Origin: Bacteroidota bacterium
GTDB taxonomy: Bacteria > Bacteroidota > Bacteroidia > J057 > JADKCL01
Length of the DNA stretch: 64,000 nucleotides
NCBI GenBank assembly: GCA_016718825.1
Contig: JADKCL010000003.1
Location: forward strand, 296,011-360,010
Direction of reading: 5' to 3'
Shown here piece after piece: positions 8,398-17,381 of the stretch. The notes beneath the pieces were generated by a model that worked only from the letters and a program-made list of their open reading frames with translations, was not told the origin of the DNA and ran no database searches. The translations under genes were made by a program, and so were the position numbers. The first letter of the stretch is position 1; every line of letters begins with the position of its first letter.

Positions 8398-8538
8398 CTT
8401 ATCTCTCTCCGATTCCGCCGGGGAATCAGAGTGGGATTTGGCACCTTGCTTGTTCCTGTTTCGATCAGTATCGAACACCAGGACGCGTAGGTTGCCAAGG
8501 TTTCATCGGGCCCATTCCCTCCACCTTTCTTGATAGGA
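8398..8538 (-). promoter_or_regulatory. SAM-I (S-box) riboswitch
   Basis: On the minus strand the aptamer core is plain: the P1 5' side CTATCAAGAAAGGTGGAGGG, then GGGCCCGATGAAACC and TTGGCAACC, further on AAGGTGCCAAATCC, and the closing GAGAGATAAG. These are the conserved S-box elements in the right order and spacing (about 140 nt). It binds S-adenosylmethionine and should switch off the downstream transsulfuration and hom genes when SAM is abundant, acting through the terminator at 8328-8365. Confidence 0.96.
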
Positions 8539-8559
8539 TAGCTTTTAAAAGAACTGACG

Positions 8560-8592
8560 CAAAGATAACGGGTTGAATTTGACAATAGCAAA
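8560..8592 (-). promoter_or_regulatory. Bacteroidota-type promoter of the methionine operon
   Basis: On the minus strand TTTG (8592-8589) is followed after 21 bases by TATCTTTG (8567-8560), matching the Bacteroidota -33/-7 consensus TTTG / TAnnTTTG. It lies about 22 bases upstream of the riboswitch 5' end. Confidence 0.75.
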
Positions 8593-8794
8593 ATTTTATT
8601 TTAAAAATTTACTTTCAGCGCATCGCATACAAAATATTATTCTGGAATTATATTAACATCCAAAACAAATGAACATCAATCAGACCTGAACAAATGTGAA
8701 TATTCGCCCAAACAGGTGAAAAAAATATTTACCGTTTCGGCCACTTTCAAAACGAAGCGCAAAACACAGTGTGTTGAGGCAACCCACCAAATGC

Positions 8795-8828
8795 CAAGAG
8801 GCTGCCCCTTTTGGGAGACAGCCTCTTG
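8795..8828. terminator. Hairpin downstream of the HYR/T9SS gene, probable terminator
   Basis: CAAGAGGCTG and CAGCCTCTTG form a perfect 10-bp stem, with a nested CCC/GGG pair in the loop. It begins about 30 bases after the stop of the minus-strand gene ending at 8860. The T-run is weak. Confidence 0.6.
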
Positions 8829-8859
8829 CATTCAAAATCATTTATCAATCAACCAATGC

Positions 8860-11800
8860 CTATTCCTTCACGACACGGGTCGTAAGGTTATTGACGTTGA
8901 TCATGTACATGCCAGAAGCGAAATTGGAAAGATCCAACTTCGTAGTGGCTTGGCCATCTGCAATGACGATGTCTTGCTTGAACACCACTTTTCCATAGAG
9001 GTCAGTGACCGTCATTGGATATGTGGCATCAGCGCTACAATCGTTGCAAGAGATTTCGACGTCCACCATACCGTTGGTTGGATTCGGGAATGCCGAGATC
9101 GACAACGCTGGCAGAATTTCCTTTTCATCTCCGGCTTCAGGCTCGCCAGTGAGGCGGCTGTTGCAGTTGTTGCGACGCTCGACCTTCACGCGGAAGGTGC
9201 ATGAACGTGTATTGCCGCATGCATCCGTAGCGGTTGAAGTGACCCAAGTGGTTCCGACTGGGAAGAAGGAGCCCGCGGCTGGCGTGGAAACCACCGTAGC
9301 AGCACCACAGTTGTCAGACGCTGTCACGTTGAAGTTCACCGTCCTGCCTTGACCATTGTTGGGGACACAAACCGTGATGTTGTTGGGGCAGTTGATGCTT
9401 GGACGGACGTCGTCATACACCGTGATGTTTTGTGACTGGGAAACTGAGTTACCGTAGGTATCAGTTGCAGTCCAAGTACGCACGATGGTATAGCTGTTGG
9501 CACAAGTTCCCGGGACAATCGTCTCATTGAACGTGACCGTTGGGCATGGGCCGCAAAGGCTGGTTGCATAAACGCCGCAGCTGTGGCTGACGCAATAGAC
9601 ATTGCAATTTGAGCCAGAGCCGGAGCCGCCATGACCGCTGCCGCTGCCTGAACCTGAGCCAGAGCCGCCGGTACCGCAAGGATTGGTCATGTAGCCATTG
9701 TAACCAGCATAGTTGCCATTGGAACCGGAGCCACCGTGGCCGCTTCCGCTGCCACCGTTGCCATAGTTGCACTGATGTGAACCGGAGCCGCTACCGCTGC
9801 CAGAGCCGCTGCCATGATGACCGCTACCGCTGCCAGAGCCGCTACCTGAGCCGCCATTGCCGTTGGATGGGCAAGCTACAATGCCTGGCGCATTTGGAAT
9901 TTGATCGCAACGTTTTCTGACATCGCAAGGTACGCCCCAAAGGGTGATGATTCCGTCGCCAGCAACGCTTACAGTGAAGCTACATGCAGAAGTATTGCCG
10001 TTCACGTCCGTTGCCACTGCATTCACAGTGGTTGTGCCAAGGCCAAATACGCTGCCAGAAGCAGGAATGACGCTCGTCACAGAAGAACCGCAAGCATCCG
10101 TTGAAGTCACCTCATAGGTAACCGTTGTGTTGCACTGACCCAATGGTGCCGTCACGTTGATGTTGGCTGGGCAAGTGATCACTGGAGCAACATTGTCTTG
10201 CACGGTAACGTCAGAAGTACATGTGCTGACAAGGCCATTGACGTCGGTGACCGTGAGGACCACGACATAAGGACCGCCTACGTTTGCACAGCTGTAGCTG
10301 GTTGGTGCAATCGTTGCAGAGGCAACGCCACAAGCGTCATTGCTGCCATTGTTGATGTCAGAAGCCGACAAAGTGAAGCTGCCATTGGCATCCAATTGAG
10401 CCGTGAACGGCTGGCAGATGGCTGTCGGAGGCGTTACATCATTCAAGGTCAAGATGATGCTGCATGTGGCTGTGTTGCCACCCGCGTCGGTTGCCGTGAA
10501 GGTGATCGTGTTGTCACCTGCGCCGGAGAGCACGGTACCTGCTGCAGGTGACTGAGTGACGGTCACAGGACCGCAATCGTCAGAAGCAGAGGTCAAGCCG
10601 GTGTAGTCAGCAATTGCAAGGCTGCAATTGGCATCCAAGTTGGTTGTGACATTGCCGGAGCAAGCGATCACAGGTGCAACAGGTGAGCAGCTGGATTCGA
10701 GCGTGAAGTTGCCTTCTGCGCTGCTGAAACCATGTACCAAGATGTAGTAGTCCACACCCGGGGTCGAGCACCACGTCACAGAAGACTTGAAGCTCGGCGA
10801 GCCAGGTCCTGTAGAGCAACCACCGCCGATGTCGTCATTGCCTGTCAAGCAGGTCAAGGAAGCAGGGCTACCGGTGTAAACACGGAGCTTGGTATCAAAG
10901 TCGGTGCCTGCGTTGCAGGTCGTCAACGTGATCTGATTGCCATTGCCGGGCATGACATACCAGACACCGCCGCCGGTGCCGTCTGTGGTTCCGCAAACGC
11001 CGAGGGTTTCGGAAGTTGCGCAAGATGTGTTGCCGCTCACGGTAGTGCCGCAAGCCATGGGTGCTGCATTTGCAACCAAGTCATTTGCAGGAGAAGCAGT
11101 CACGACGACGGTCGTGGTTGCGGTCACGTTGCAAACGGTGTAGGTAATGGTATGGGTTCCAGGACCAGCAGCAGATGGGGTGAAGGTATTGCCTGACACG
11201 CCAGCACCGCTGAAAGTACCGCCAGCGTAGTCGGCGCTCAAAGTCACAGCTGCATCACCTTCGCAAAACGGACCAACTGCGTTGATCGTCACCGTTGGAG
11301 CTGCACAGCTCATGCTTAAGGCAAATGGACCTGTTGCAGAAAGAAAACCGTTTACCAATACGTAGTATGTGACACCTTGTGTGGTACAGAATGTGGCCGT
11401 TGATGCCAAACCTGGCGAAGTACATGCATCATCGTCTGCAGTTACGCAAAGCGGATTGGTGCAAGAACCTTCATAGACATGCAATTTCGAATCATAAGTC
11501 GTCGAAGGATCGCAGAGGCTCAAGGTGACAAAACCACCCGTGCCTTGGAACGTGTACCAGAGACCACCACCTGTTCCGACCGTAAAGCCGTTGCAGCTAG
11601 GAGCTGCGTCTGCAGTTGCATTGGTGGTGTTTCCTGACACTGTCGAACCGCAGGCAATGCTGATCGCGCCGCTGCAAAGGTCATTCGCAGGTGCAGGTGA
11701 TGGGCAAGCAATGCTCCAAGTTTGCGTTCTTGAAGTAGTCCCTTCGCCATCCAACAAAATGAAGTAGTTGCCGGCTGTCAGTGAAAATGTAACCGTTCCA

Positions 11801-12840
11801 CTGATGGAGATGTCATCAATACATGTCCAACCCGTGGCGCCACAACCTGCTCCTGCCGCTTTGAAGAAATAGTCGACATAGCCGCCCGTTCCACCAGAAA
11901 CATTCAAGGTGTAGACGCCGGTCGTCGGTGCGGTAAAGGTATAAACTGCCTCTGCACCGGGTGTCGAAAAGCCGCATGAACCGGGGCTCCAACCGCCGCC
12001 GTTGCCGACCAGGGTAGTCGTCTGTGAACCGCCGCAAACCACGGCTGCCGTATTGGCGCATGGATCAAAGGCTGGTGCACAGCTGATGTTAAATGTCTGG
12101 GTACGGGAAGTGGTGCCTTCGGCATCGGCAAGCAGGTAGTAATTTCCGGCAGCCAAGGTAAAGGTCACAGTTCCGCTACCGGAAATGTCGTCGATACATG
12201 TCCAGCCTGTGGAGCTACAGCCACCGGCTGTTGATTTGTAGAAGTAATCCACAAAACCGCCGGTACCGCCAGAGACGGTCAACGTATATGCTCCCGAAGA
12301 AGGAACGTTGAAAGAATAGATGCGCTCAGCACCCGGAGTTGTGAATCCGCATGAACCTGGGCTCCACAAACCGGCACCATCCAAGGTGAAAGTCTGGTTT
12401 ACACCGCAGTTGATGGCAGTCACTGCAGTACATGGGTCCACTGGAACCGGCGTAGTGCAGCTCGCACATTGCACGGTGGTGACACGGCATGAGCTTGCAG
12501 AACCGCAGCCTGCAGAGTTCCAGTGTGCATACAATGTTCCCGTGAAGGTGTTGACGAAGGTAAGCGGAGATGCGCCAAAGGCCACAACCGGGCCATTTGA
12601 GCTGCCACTGCGAATCGTAATCACACCACCGACTGTAGAATGGGTAAATTTCAGGGTCTGACCCGAAACCGCTCCTGAAATCGGGGAAAACTCCCCGTCA
12701 AAAGAGCAGGTAGAAACGGTCACCACCGCGCCGGCAGTATTGATCGTTGCCGACCCAAACTGCGAGGTGTTCAGACACTGAGCTGCAAGGCTGCCCACCG
12801 TCAAAAAACACAGGGAGAAAATGAATAGAAGCTTTTTCAT
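8860..12840 (-). CDS. Large T9SS-exported surface protein with PPC-like and HYR domains and a Gly-Ser-His-rich insert
   Basis: A 1326-residue protein with signal peptide MKKLLFIFSLCFLTVGSLAA. After an N-terminal module come two near-duplicate 120-residue domains ('GAERIYSFNVPSSGAYTLTV'; 'GAEAVYTFTAPTTGVYTLNV'), two further paired domains ('YDSKLHVYEGSCTNPLC'; 'FDTKLRVYTGSPASLTC'), then several HYR-type repeats ('NTITFTATDAGGNTATCS', 'TTVNAVATDVNGNTSACSF'). Residues about 990-1078 are an extreme Gly/Ser/His insert with Cys and Asn islands, within the last HYR block. The C-terminus is a T9SS type A sorting domain ('AFPNPTNGMVDVEI' to 'GMYMINVNNLTTRVVKE'). The ATG at 12840 has a strong ribosome-binding site (AAGGAGGAAAT); the frame is open further upstream, but that part overlaps the preceding gene. 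The role is probably adhesion or matrix. Confidence 0.92.
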   Translation of the reverse strand: MKKLLFIFSLCFLTVGSLAAQCLNTSQFGSATINTAGAVVTVSTCSFDGEFSPISGAVSGQTLKFTHSTVGGVITIRSGSSNGPVVAFGASPLTFVNTFTGTLYAHWNSAGCGSASSCRVTTVQCASCTTPVPVDPCTAVTAINCGVNQTFTLDGAGLWSPGSCGFTTPGAERIYSFNVPSSGAYTLTVSGGTGGFVDYFYKSTAGGCSSTGWTCIDDISGSGTVTFTLAAGNYYLLADAEGTTSRTQTFNISCAPAFDPCANTAAVVCGGSQTTTLVGNGGGWSPGSCGFSTPGAEAVYTFTAPTTGVYTLNVSGGTGGYVDYFFKAAGAGCGATGWTCIDDISISGTVTFSLTAGNYFILLDGEGTTSRTQTWSIACPSPAPANDLCSGAISIACGSTVSGNTTNATADAAPSCNGFTVGTGGGLWYTFQGTGGFVTLSLCDPSTTYDSKLHVYEGSCTNPLCVTADDDACTSPGLASTATFCTTQGVTYYVLVNGFLSATGPFALSMSCAAPTVTINAVGPFCEGDAAVTLSADYAGGTFSGAGVSGNTFTPSAAGPGTHTITYTVCNVTATTTVVVTASPANDLVANAAPMACGTTVSGNTSCATSETLGVCGTTDGTGGGVWYVMPGNGNQITLTTCNAGTDFDTKLRVYTGSPASLTCLTGNDDIGGGCSTGPGSPSFKSSVTWCSTPGVDYYILVHGFSSAEGNFTLESSCSPVAPVIACSGNVTTNLDANCSLAIADYTGLTSASDDCGPVTVTQSPAAGTVLSGAGDNTITFTATDAGGNTATCSIILTLNDVTPPTAICQPFTAQLDANGSFTLSASDINNGSNDACGVASATIAPTSYSCANVGGPYVVVLTVTDVNGLVSTCTSDVTVQDNVAPVITCPANINVTAPLGQCNTTVTYEVTSTDACGSSVTSVIPASGSVFGLGTTTVNAVATDVNGNTSACSFTVSVAGDGIITLWGVPCDVRKRCDQIPNAPGIVACPSNGNGGSGSGSGSGSGHHGSGSGSGSGSGSHQCNYGNGGSGSGHGGSGSNGNYAGYNGYMTNPCGTGGSGSGSGSGSGHGGSGSGSNCNVYCVSHSCGVYATSLCGPCPTVTFNETIVPGTCANSYTIVRTWTATDTYGNSVSQSQNITVYDDVRPSINCPNNITVCVPNNGQGRTVNFNVTASDNCGAATVVSTPAAGSFFPVGTTWVTSTATDACGNTRSCTFRVKVERRNNCNSRLTGEPEAGDEKEILPALSISAFPNPTNGMVDVEISCNDCSADATYPMTVTDLYGKVVFKQDIVIADGQATTKLDLSNFASGMYMINVNNLTTRVVKE
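9605..9870 (-). repeat. Low-complexity Gly-Ser-(His) coding repeat
   Basis: Tandem GGNTCN-type codons encode alternating Gly-Ser with interspersed His, Asn and Cys (for example 'GSGSGSGSGHHGSGSGSG'). The units are repeated imperfectly across about 265 bp within the HYR/T9SS gene. Confidence 0.85.
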
Positions 12841-12854
12841 ATCTGATTTCCTCC

Positions 12855-13367
12855 TTATTGTGTGACGTTGAAAAGGACTGTATTGGCATTGACCAAGTCG
12901 CGCAATTCCTGATGGAAGGTCGCGTAATCCTGTGCCGAAATGGTCACGATGGTTTGACCACGTGCCAAGGAGAATGCCGCCATGTAGGCTTCGCGCAAAC
13001 GCACGTTGCTCGTGGCCCATTCTGCTTGATTCGCACGAAATTCAGCCTCCATTTTCCGGAGTTGATGTTCAGCGACATCGGCAGTAGGTACATTGAAAGT
13101 TTCGCCGGCCTGCACCTTGTTGGCTTCATAGGCGGCGTTTTCAATTTCGGTGGGTTGCGTTACCACCACTGGACTATTGACTGGCGAACTGGGATTGTTG
13201 GCAATCCAAACAGTTTTTGCCTGCTCGTAGGCTTCGGCATCGGCCTGTGGATTCCCGGTATTCGGCATAGTCGGGAAGCCGTTTGGCATTTGCGCAATAC
13301 CCAATGAACAGATTGCGAGGAAAGCCAAGAAGGCCAAACATCGCATACCATTACGTTTTTGATTCAT
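12855..13367 (-). CDS. Small secreted protein, first gene of the HYR/T9SS operon
   Basis: A 170-residue protein with signal peptide ending near 'ICSLGIAQ'. The mature part is Pro/Asn-rich at first ('MPNGFPTMPNTGNPQADAEA'), then mostly helical and charged ('AEHQLRKMEAEFRANQAEW'), ending 'FHQELRDLVNANTVLFNVTQ'. I recognise no family. The ATG at 13367 puts MNQKRN before the hydrophobic segment; the frame is open upstream, but the N-terminal part there is not protein-like. The stop is 14 bases before the start of the 1326-residue surface protein, so the two genes form an operon and may act together. A second possible start lies at 13346 (MRCLAF). Confidence 0.75.
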   Translation of the reverse strand: MNQKRNGMRCLAFLAFLAICSLGIAQMPNGFPTMPNTGNPQADAEAYEQAKTVWIANNPSSPVNSPVVVTQPTEIENAAYEANKVQAGETFNVPTADVAEHQLRKMEAEFRANQAEWATSNVRLREAYMAAFSLARGQTIVTISAQDYATFHQELRDLVNANTVLFNVTQ

Positions 13368-14174
13368 CGCGAAACGATATAAGTTGAACTTGAAAAAAAA
13401 TGAATGAAGTTGACTTGGATGGAGGCCAGTTTTCGGACAAAAGCAGCCCAGCATCAAACACCATTGATGAAATTTAATGCTACCACATGCCTGAATTCCA
13501 AATACTTCTAACTCCAAAAGAACACACCTACGCTGGGCCCAAATCATGCACCAGAGAGCGTGAATATTTTACTGAGACATTAATTCTTCCTTGACTCCTG
13601 TTGATTCTAACTTGATTGATCTTAAATATTCAGTAACACAATTCTAACAATGAGGTAAGGAAAATACAATAAGTTATCAAAAAAATTACTACACATCCAC
13701 AATTCTTACCTTGTATAATTGATCAACAACAGCGGAAACGATTCCAATATTAATTCAATAGGCATAAATAAGCCTAAAGGCATCCTAGATTCTGATATTC
13801 TATCCGAATCTATTTTCAACATTATCCAGGTTAAGCCGTGTAAGAATTCAAACAAAAACAGAAGAGAGCGAGCTTTTTCTATCAATAAACAGGTCCAAAT
13901 TCTCCTTCATTCTCGGAAAATCTTTCAGGGGAATTGCCGACGGGCTGTCTCGAACGGAGCGGTCGGCAGATCCGAGGACTTTGTTTCCGCAGTTGGTTGT
14001 TTGTCAATAAAAAAAGTAATCAAGCCATGTCTGAATAAACCTGCAATGTTCTGAAACAGAATCTTAGCTGCAGGTTTTTGGTTCCGCAGGAGAATTCAAG
14101 CCTTCGTTTGTCGCCTCCGAAGGCAAACCTTGGAAGCCCCAAAAGAAACCGTGCCGTAAAATTCCTCGTTGTTC
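13368..14174. other. Long AT-rich intergenic region without a convincing gene
   Basis: About 800 bases between the minus-strand secreted-protein gene and the end of the esterase gene. The only sizeable open frame (plus strand, 13719-14054) starts at TTG and its translation lacks any protein-like pattern. The region should contain the promoter of the operon starting at 13367, but I could not find an exact TAnnTTTG element. Confidence 0.5.
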
Positions 14175-15566
14175 CTACTTTTCGGTCGCAATGTTCACCT
14201 TGCCTTGTACATCCTTCCAGACCTTTACCGTCTGCCAGAAGCCATACGAACGATCGGACCTCTCCGCCAATGATTTGGCCATTTGCAACGCACTTGGCTT
14301 CAAGTCGACTTTGTAATCCTTGTGATTCACGTTGATCGTCAGCGGCTTCTTCGGATTCACCAATGCCTCATGCAGATGAATCGAGATCCCTTGGGACAGA
14401 TTCTGAACTTCGATGCGATTCTGTGTCGGAAAGGCCATGACCTCTGAAAAGACCGGAAAGCCGCTCATCTTCATCCGACCACCGACGTAGCTGATCCAGA
14501 AATAGTTATCATTTCCTTCACGCACCATGTAATGATCCCATTTCAAATGAAGCGGATAGGGATTCCTGCGAAAATTACTCAACCAAGTCGGTGCATCGGT
14601 GACGGCAGTGGTGGTCTTAGCGCCTTTCGGGTTTCGTAGCCAATGAATGGGATCTGCAATGACATTCGCCTGAAAATCAGGGCCGCGACGATCCATCACA
14701 TAACTGTGTTCAGCACCTGAATGCACGTAGACTTGATGTTGAAAATCTCCCGGATGCAGTCGCGCGAGGCTGTCCAAAATCTTGCTGTAAAGCACCGTTT
14801 CCTTGTTGCGGTTGTAAGCATCGTCCAATTCGCCAACTTGGAGCAGCATCGGAACGTGTTGCAGATTGTCGGGACCGACATCGTTGTGATGCCCCGCACT
14901 CATGCTCGCCGCAGCCAATTCGGAGGCCATCCGAGGCGCCAATTGATACACGCCGTCACCACCTGCGGAATAGCCAAGCAAGTAAATCCGATTGGGGTCC
15001 GCACCCGTGTAGAGCCTAACCTGTTTCAAAATCTGACTGTAAAATACTTCCGCATCGCCGTCAAAATGGAGATTCCACGTGTCATTGGGGCCTCGTGGGG
15101 CAATGTAAATGCCTGTGTCGATGCTGTTGAGATAGTAGCGTTGCATCTGCTCCCACTGTTCGTCATTCATTTCGGCAGGTCCTCCTCCCCCACCATGCAA
15201 GGCGATGTAGACGGGGTAACCATCCGCAGGGGCAGCACCCTTGACTTGGATTGAAAACCGTCCGACTTTGCCGTTTTCGTAGGTTATCCTACCCTCTTCG
15301 AATGCCGCCTTTTCCTCCGGATTTCTGCGTTGATCATCCAACAACCGCTGCCACAATGCCTCCCGCACCATCGGAATCGACGCTGAATCAAGCGTATAGT
15401 CCTTGGCTTTCAGCGAATCGATCACGTCGGTAAACGTTGGCGCGGCTTGCAGCATCCGCAGGAATTGTTTGGTTTCCGTTTTGGACATCTGCGCATCCAT
15501 CGCAGAAAAGAGACCGCAGAGAACCAACAGCAGGAGGATTTTACGCATACGCTTCTTGAATAACAT
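14175..15566 (-). CDS. Secreted alpha/beta-hydrolase (esterase, PHB-depolymerase-like)
   Basis: A 463-residue exported hydrolase. The signal peptide spans residues 1-26 (ending 'SAMDAQ'). The catalytic domain has the oxyanion-hole motif HGGGGGP at 124-130, the nucleophile elbow GYSAGG with S200, an acid candidate in 'VGELDDAYN' (D248/D249) and the histidine in 'GAEHSY' (H287). This order fits polyester/feruloyl-esterase-type serine hydrolases; the substrate is unknown. About 150 residues after the catalytic core form an extra beta-rich part ('HYMVREGNDNYFWISYVGGR', 'GISIHLHEAL') that may bind substrate. An alternative ATG at 15548 would give a shorter signal peptide. The gene is divergent from the CAP-domain gene. 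Confidence 0.85.
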   Translation of the reverse strand: MLFKKRMRKILLLLVLCGLFSAMDAQMSKTETKQFLRMLQAAPTFTDVIDSLKAKDYTLDSASIPMVREALWQRLLDDQRRNPEEKAAFEEGRITYENGKVGRFSIQVKGAAPADGYPVYIALHGGGGGPAEMNDEQWEQMQRYYLNSIDTGIYIAPRGPNDTWNLHFDGDAEVFYSQILKQVRLYTGADPNRIYLLGYSAGGDGVYQLAPRMASELAAASMSAGHHNDVGPDNLQHVPMLLQVGELDDAYNRNKETVLYSKILDSLARLHPGDFQHQVYVHSGAEHSYVMDRRGPDFQANVIADPIHWLRNPKGAKTTTAVTDAPTWLSNFRRNPYPLHLKWDHYMVREGNDNYFWISYVGGRMKMSGFPVFSEVMAFPTQNRIEVQNLSQGISIHLHEALVNPKKPLTINVNHKDYKVDLKPSALQMAKSLAERSDRSYGFWQTVKVWKDVQGKVNIATEK

Positions 15567-15738
15567 TCGCTAGTTTAATGCAAAAACTGAACCGTAACAA
15601 GGTCAATTCATGTTTTGTCAGCGAACTTTCGAAATCCAATCGACGCGCGCTCAGACGCCACCTGCCTTGGAAATTGGGTCAAATGCGCAAGGAATCCGTT
15701 TGTATATTGCTAACTGTTTTCATCATCCGAAGTCAAAA

Positions 15739-16401
15739 ATGCCGCTACAACCCCTTCGAATCGTCATTCTGCTTACCCTTTTAATGGTCCTTGCATGCCG
15801 ACCCGCGCAGGCGCAGGACGATGAGGCCCCCGATTGGCAGCCGCTTTTGGTCAAACACTTCAGCCAATCGGATTTGGATGCAGCGGCCAAGGGATTGGAT
15901 TTGGCAACCTACATGACGGAAAAAGAGCGCAACGTGCTCGCCTACACCAATTTGGCGCGACTGTTTCCACTTCAATTCGATGCCTTTTACCTGGATTGGC
16001 TGGAAAATGTGGAGGATGACGAAGGCTGGGAAAAGTACACTGCGAATGACTATTTCTACACGACCTTGCACAAGGACTTGCAGAAAATGAAGCCTTTGGC
16101 ACCGCTGCGACCGAGCAAGAAGTACTTTGTTGCCGCCGAACAATGGGCAAAATACAGCGGAAAAAACGGCCTTCTGGGCCACAACCGCCCTTGGTACATG
16201 CGCAATACACAAGCCGAATGCTGCGCCTACAATCCGTTGGACGATCCCATGACGCTCGTTCTCGACCTGCTCATCGACGAAAAAGTCAAAAGCCTCGGGC
16301 ATCGCAAAATTCTACTCGGCAAATGGCTCGACTGCGGGGCAAGCATCCAACCGCACAAGACTTATGGCTGGTGCTTGGTGATGGATTTTGGCGGGGAATA
16401 A
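15739..16401 (+). CDS. CAP/SCP-superfamily-like exported protein
   Basis: A 220-residue protein with an N-terminal export signal; 'LMVLAC' at residues 15-20 could be a lipobox. The body resembles a CAP (SCP/PR1) domain: helix 'EKERNVLAYTNLARLFPLQF', then 'GLLGHNRPW' (H148), E160 in 'NTQAECC', and 'SLGHRKILLGKWLDCGASI' (H188), ending in the strand 'YGWCLVMDFGG'. Paired His and Glu residues form the CAP cavity site. Such domains occur in secreted bacterial proteins of unclear activity. The ATG at 15739 was chosen because it directly precedes the hydrophobic segment; the frame is open upstream to 15610 but that part is not protein-like. The family call is by pattern only. Confidence 0.72.
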   Translation: MPLQPLRIVILLTLLMVLACRPAQAQDDEAPDWQPLLVKHFSQSDLDAAAKGLDLATYMTEKERNVLAYTNLARLFPLQFDAFYLDWLENVEDDEGWEKYTANDYFYTTLHKDLQKMKPLAPLRPSKKYFVAAEQWAKYSGKNGLLGHNRPWYMRNTQAECCAYNPLDDPMTLVLDLLIDEKVKSLGHRKILLGKWLDCGASIQPHKTYGWCLVMDFGGE

Positions 16402-16442
16402 TCGTTTGCCTCACAATGCAATTGGTCGCTTCGGACGGAACA

Positions 16443-17108
16443 TCAATTCCTCCAAAAGCTTTCCAAGGTGAATGAAGATGGCTTTACGAACGGCAGATAA
16501 GTCAATCCATCCATCCGGAACTTTTCATAAAACGACTCCTTGCAGCTCAGTTCGGCACAAAAGTTATAGCCGTCTTGGCTGTTGCCCGAGCCGAGCCAAG
16601 AATAGATTTCGACCTTTTCCCCCGGATAATTTTTGGAGATGTAGTCTTCCATTTCCTTCCTTTGGACCTCGTGGGAGACCTTTACATGATCGTACATGAT
16701 CATGAATTTCCCATCAAAATGCCGCCATTTGGGTTCGGGAATGTAGAGCAGATTGGGTTGCTTTTCGATATGCGCCAACGTTGCCCGCGCTTTGGCGATG
16801 TCCTCAAATTGCTGTGTCACGCGGCCGGCAATCTTGTAGCCTTCAAACGGGAAGTAGCCGGAGAATTTAAATTCGTCTTCGTCGGTACTGATCGAATGGC
16901 AATTTGTTGAAACGACAAACGCCTCCTCCAACTTGCTATGACGGGTCACCAAGATCGAATAATCGTCGAAGCAGGCAAAAGGATAAACGGTGGCGGGTCC
17001 TTCGACGACCAATTTCTGTTGGATGCCTTGCAGAAGCTCGGGTTGCTCAAAATAAGACACAGACATCATGGTATCTGATCGGGCCCCGATGCCACGTTCA
17101 AGGGGCAT
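16443..17108 (-). CDS. Conserved-looking protein of unknown function (5' end uncertain)
   Basis: I do not recognise this protein. From the ATG at 17108 it is 221 residues: 'MPLERGIGARSDTMMSVSYF', a middle part with 'YFPFEGYKIAGRVTQQFEDI', a helical segment 'KARATLAHIEKQPNLLYIPE', and a C-terminal part with four Cys/Trp-containing strands ('EIYSWLGSGNSQDGYNFCAE'). The frame stays open to 17261 without an ATG. Residues just upstream of 17108 ('ADFDFSKPGYAILV') look protein-like, while those before about 17170 resemble spacer sequence, so the true start may be a non-ATG codon or the 5' end may be damaged. It is first in distance from, but on the same strand as, two small secreted-protein genes. 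Confidence 0.6.
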   Translation of the reverse strand: MPLERGIGARSDTMMSVSYFEQPELLQGIQQKLVVEGPATVYPFACFDDYSILVTRHSKLEEAFVVSTNCHSISTDEDEFKFSGYFPFEGYKIAGRVTQQFEDIAKARATLAHIEKQPNLLYIPEPKWRHFDGKFMIMYDHVKVSHEVQRKEMEDYISKNYPGEKVEIYSWLGSGNSQDGYNFCAELSCKESFYEKFRMDGLTYLPFVKPSSFTLESFWRN

Positions 17109-17381
17109 CACGAGGATCGCATACCCTGGTTTGGAAAAGTCGAAGTCGGCTAGGACGGCGGTGGATTGGAATGCGCGTAGAGGTAAATGGCAGAAAGTCA
17201 AGCGTAAAAGGCAAACAAAATCATCAGATATTAAGCAAATCCTCAATTCACCCAGATGCAACTTTCAATCTATGAATTGGTTACGGAGCCTCACGCTGAA
17301 AAATACGAAAACTTCGCGAAGACGTTCCCGCCTACAAAAAATACAAATGGAACGTTCAAACCAACGGAGCAATGGTTTGCA

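Noticed and set aside
12841..13020. N-terminal extension of the 1326-residue surface protein
   Set aside because: It would overlap the upstream secreted-protein gene and place about 60 polar residues before a perfect signal peptide with its own strong ribosome-binding site.
13719..14054. Open frame of 111 codons in the long AT-rich gap
   Set aside because: TTG start, no ribosome-binding site, and an Asn/Lys/Ile-rich sequence without domain pattern; probably chance.
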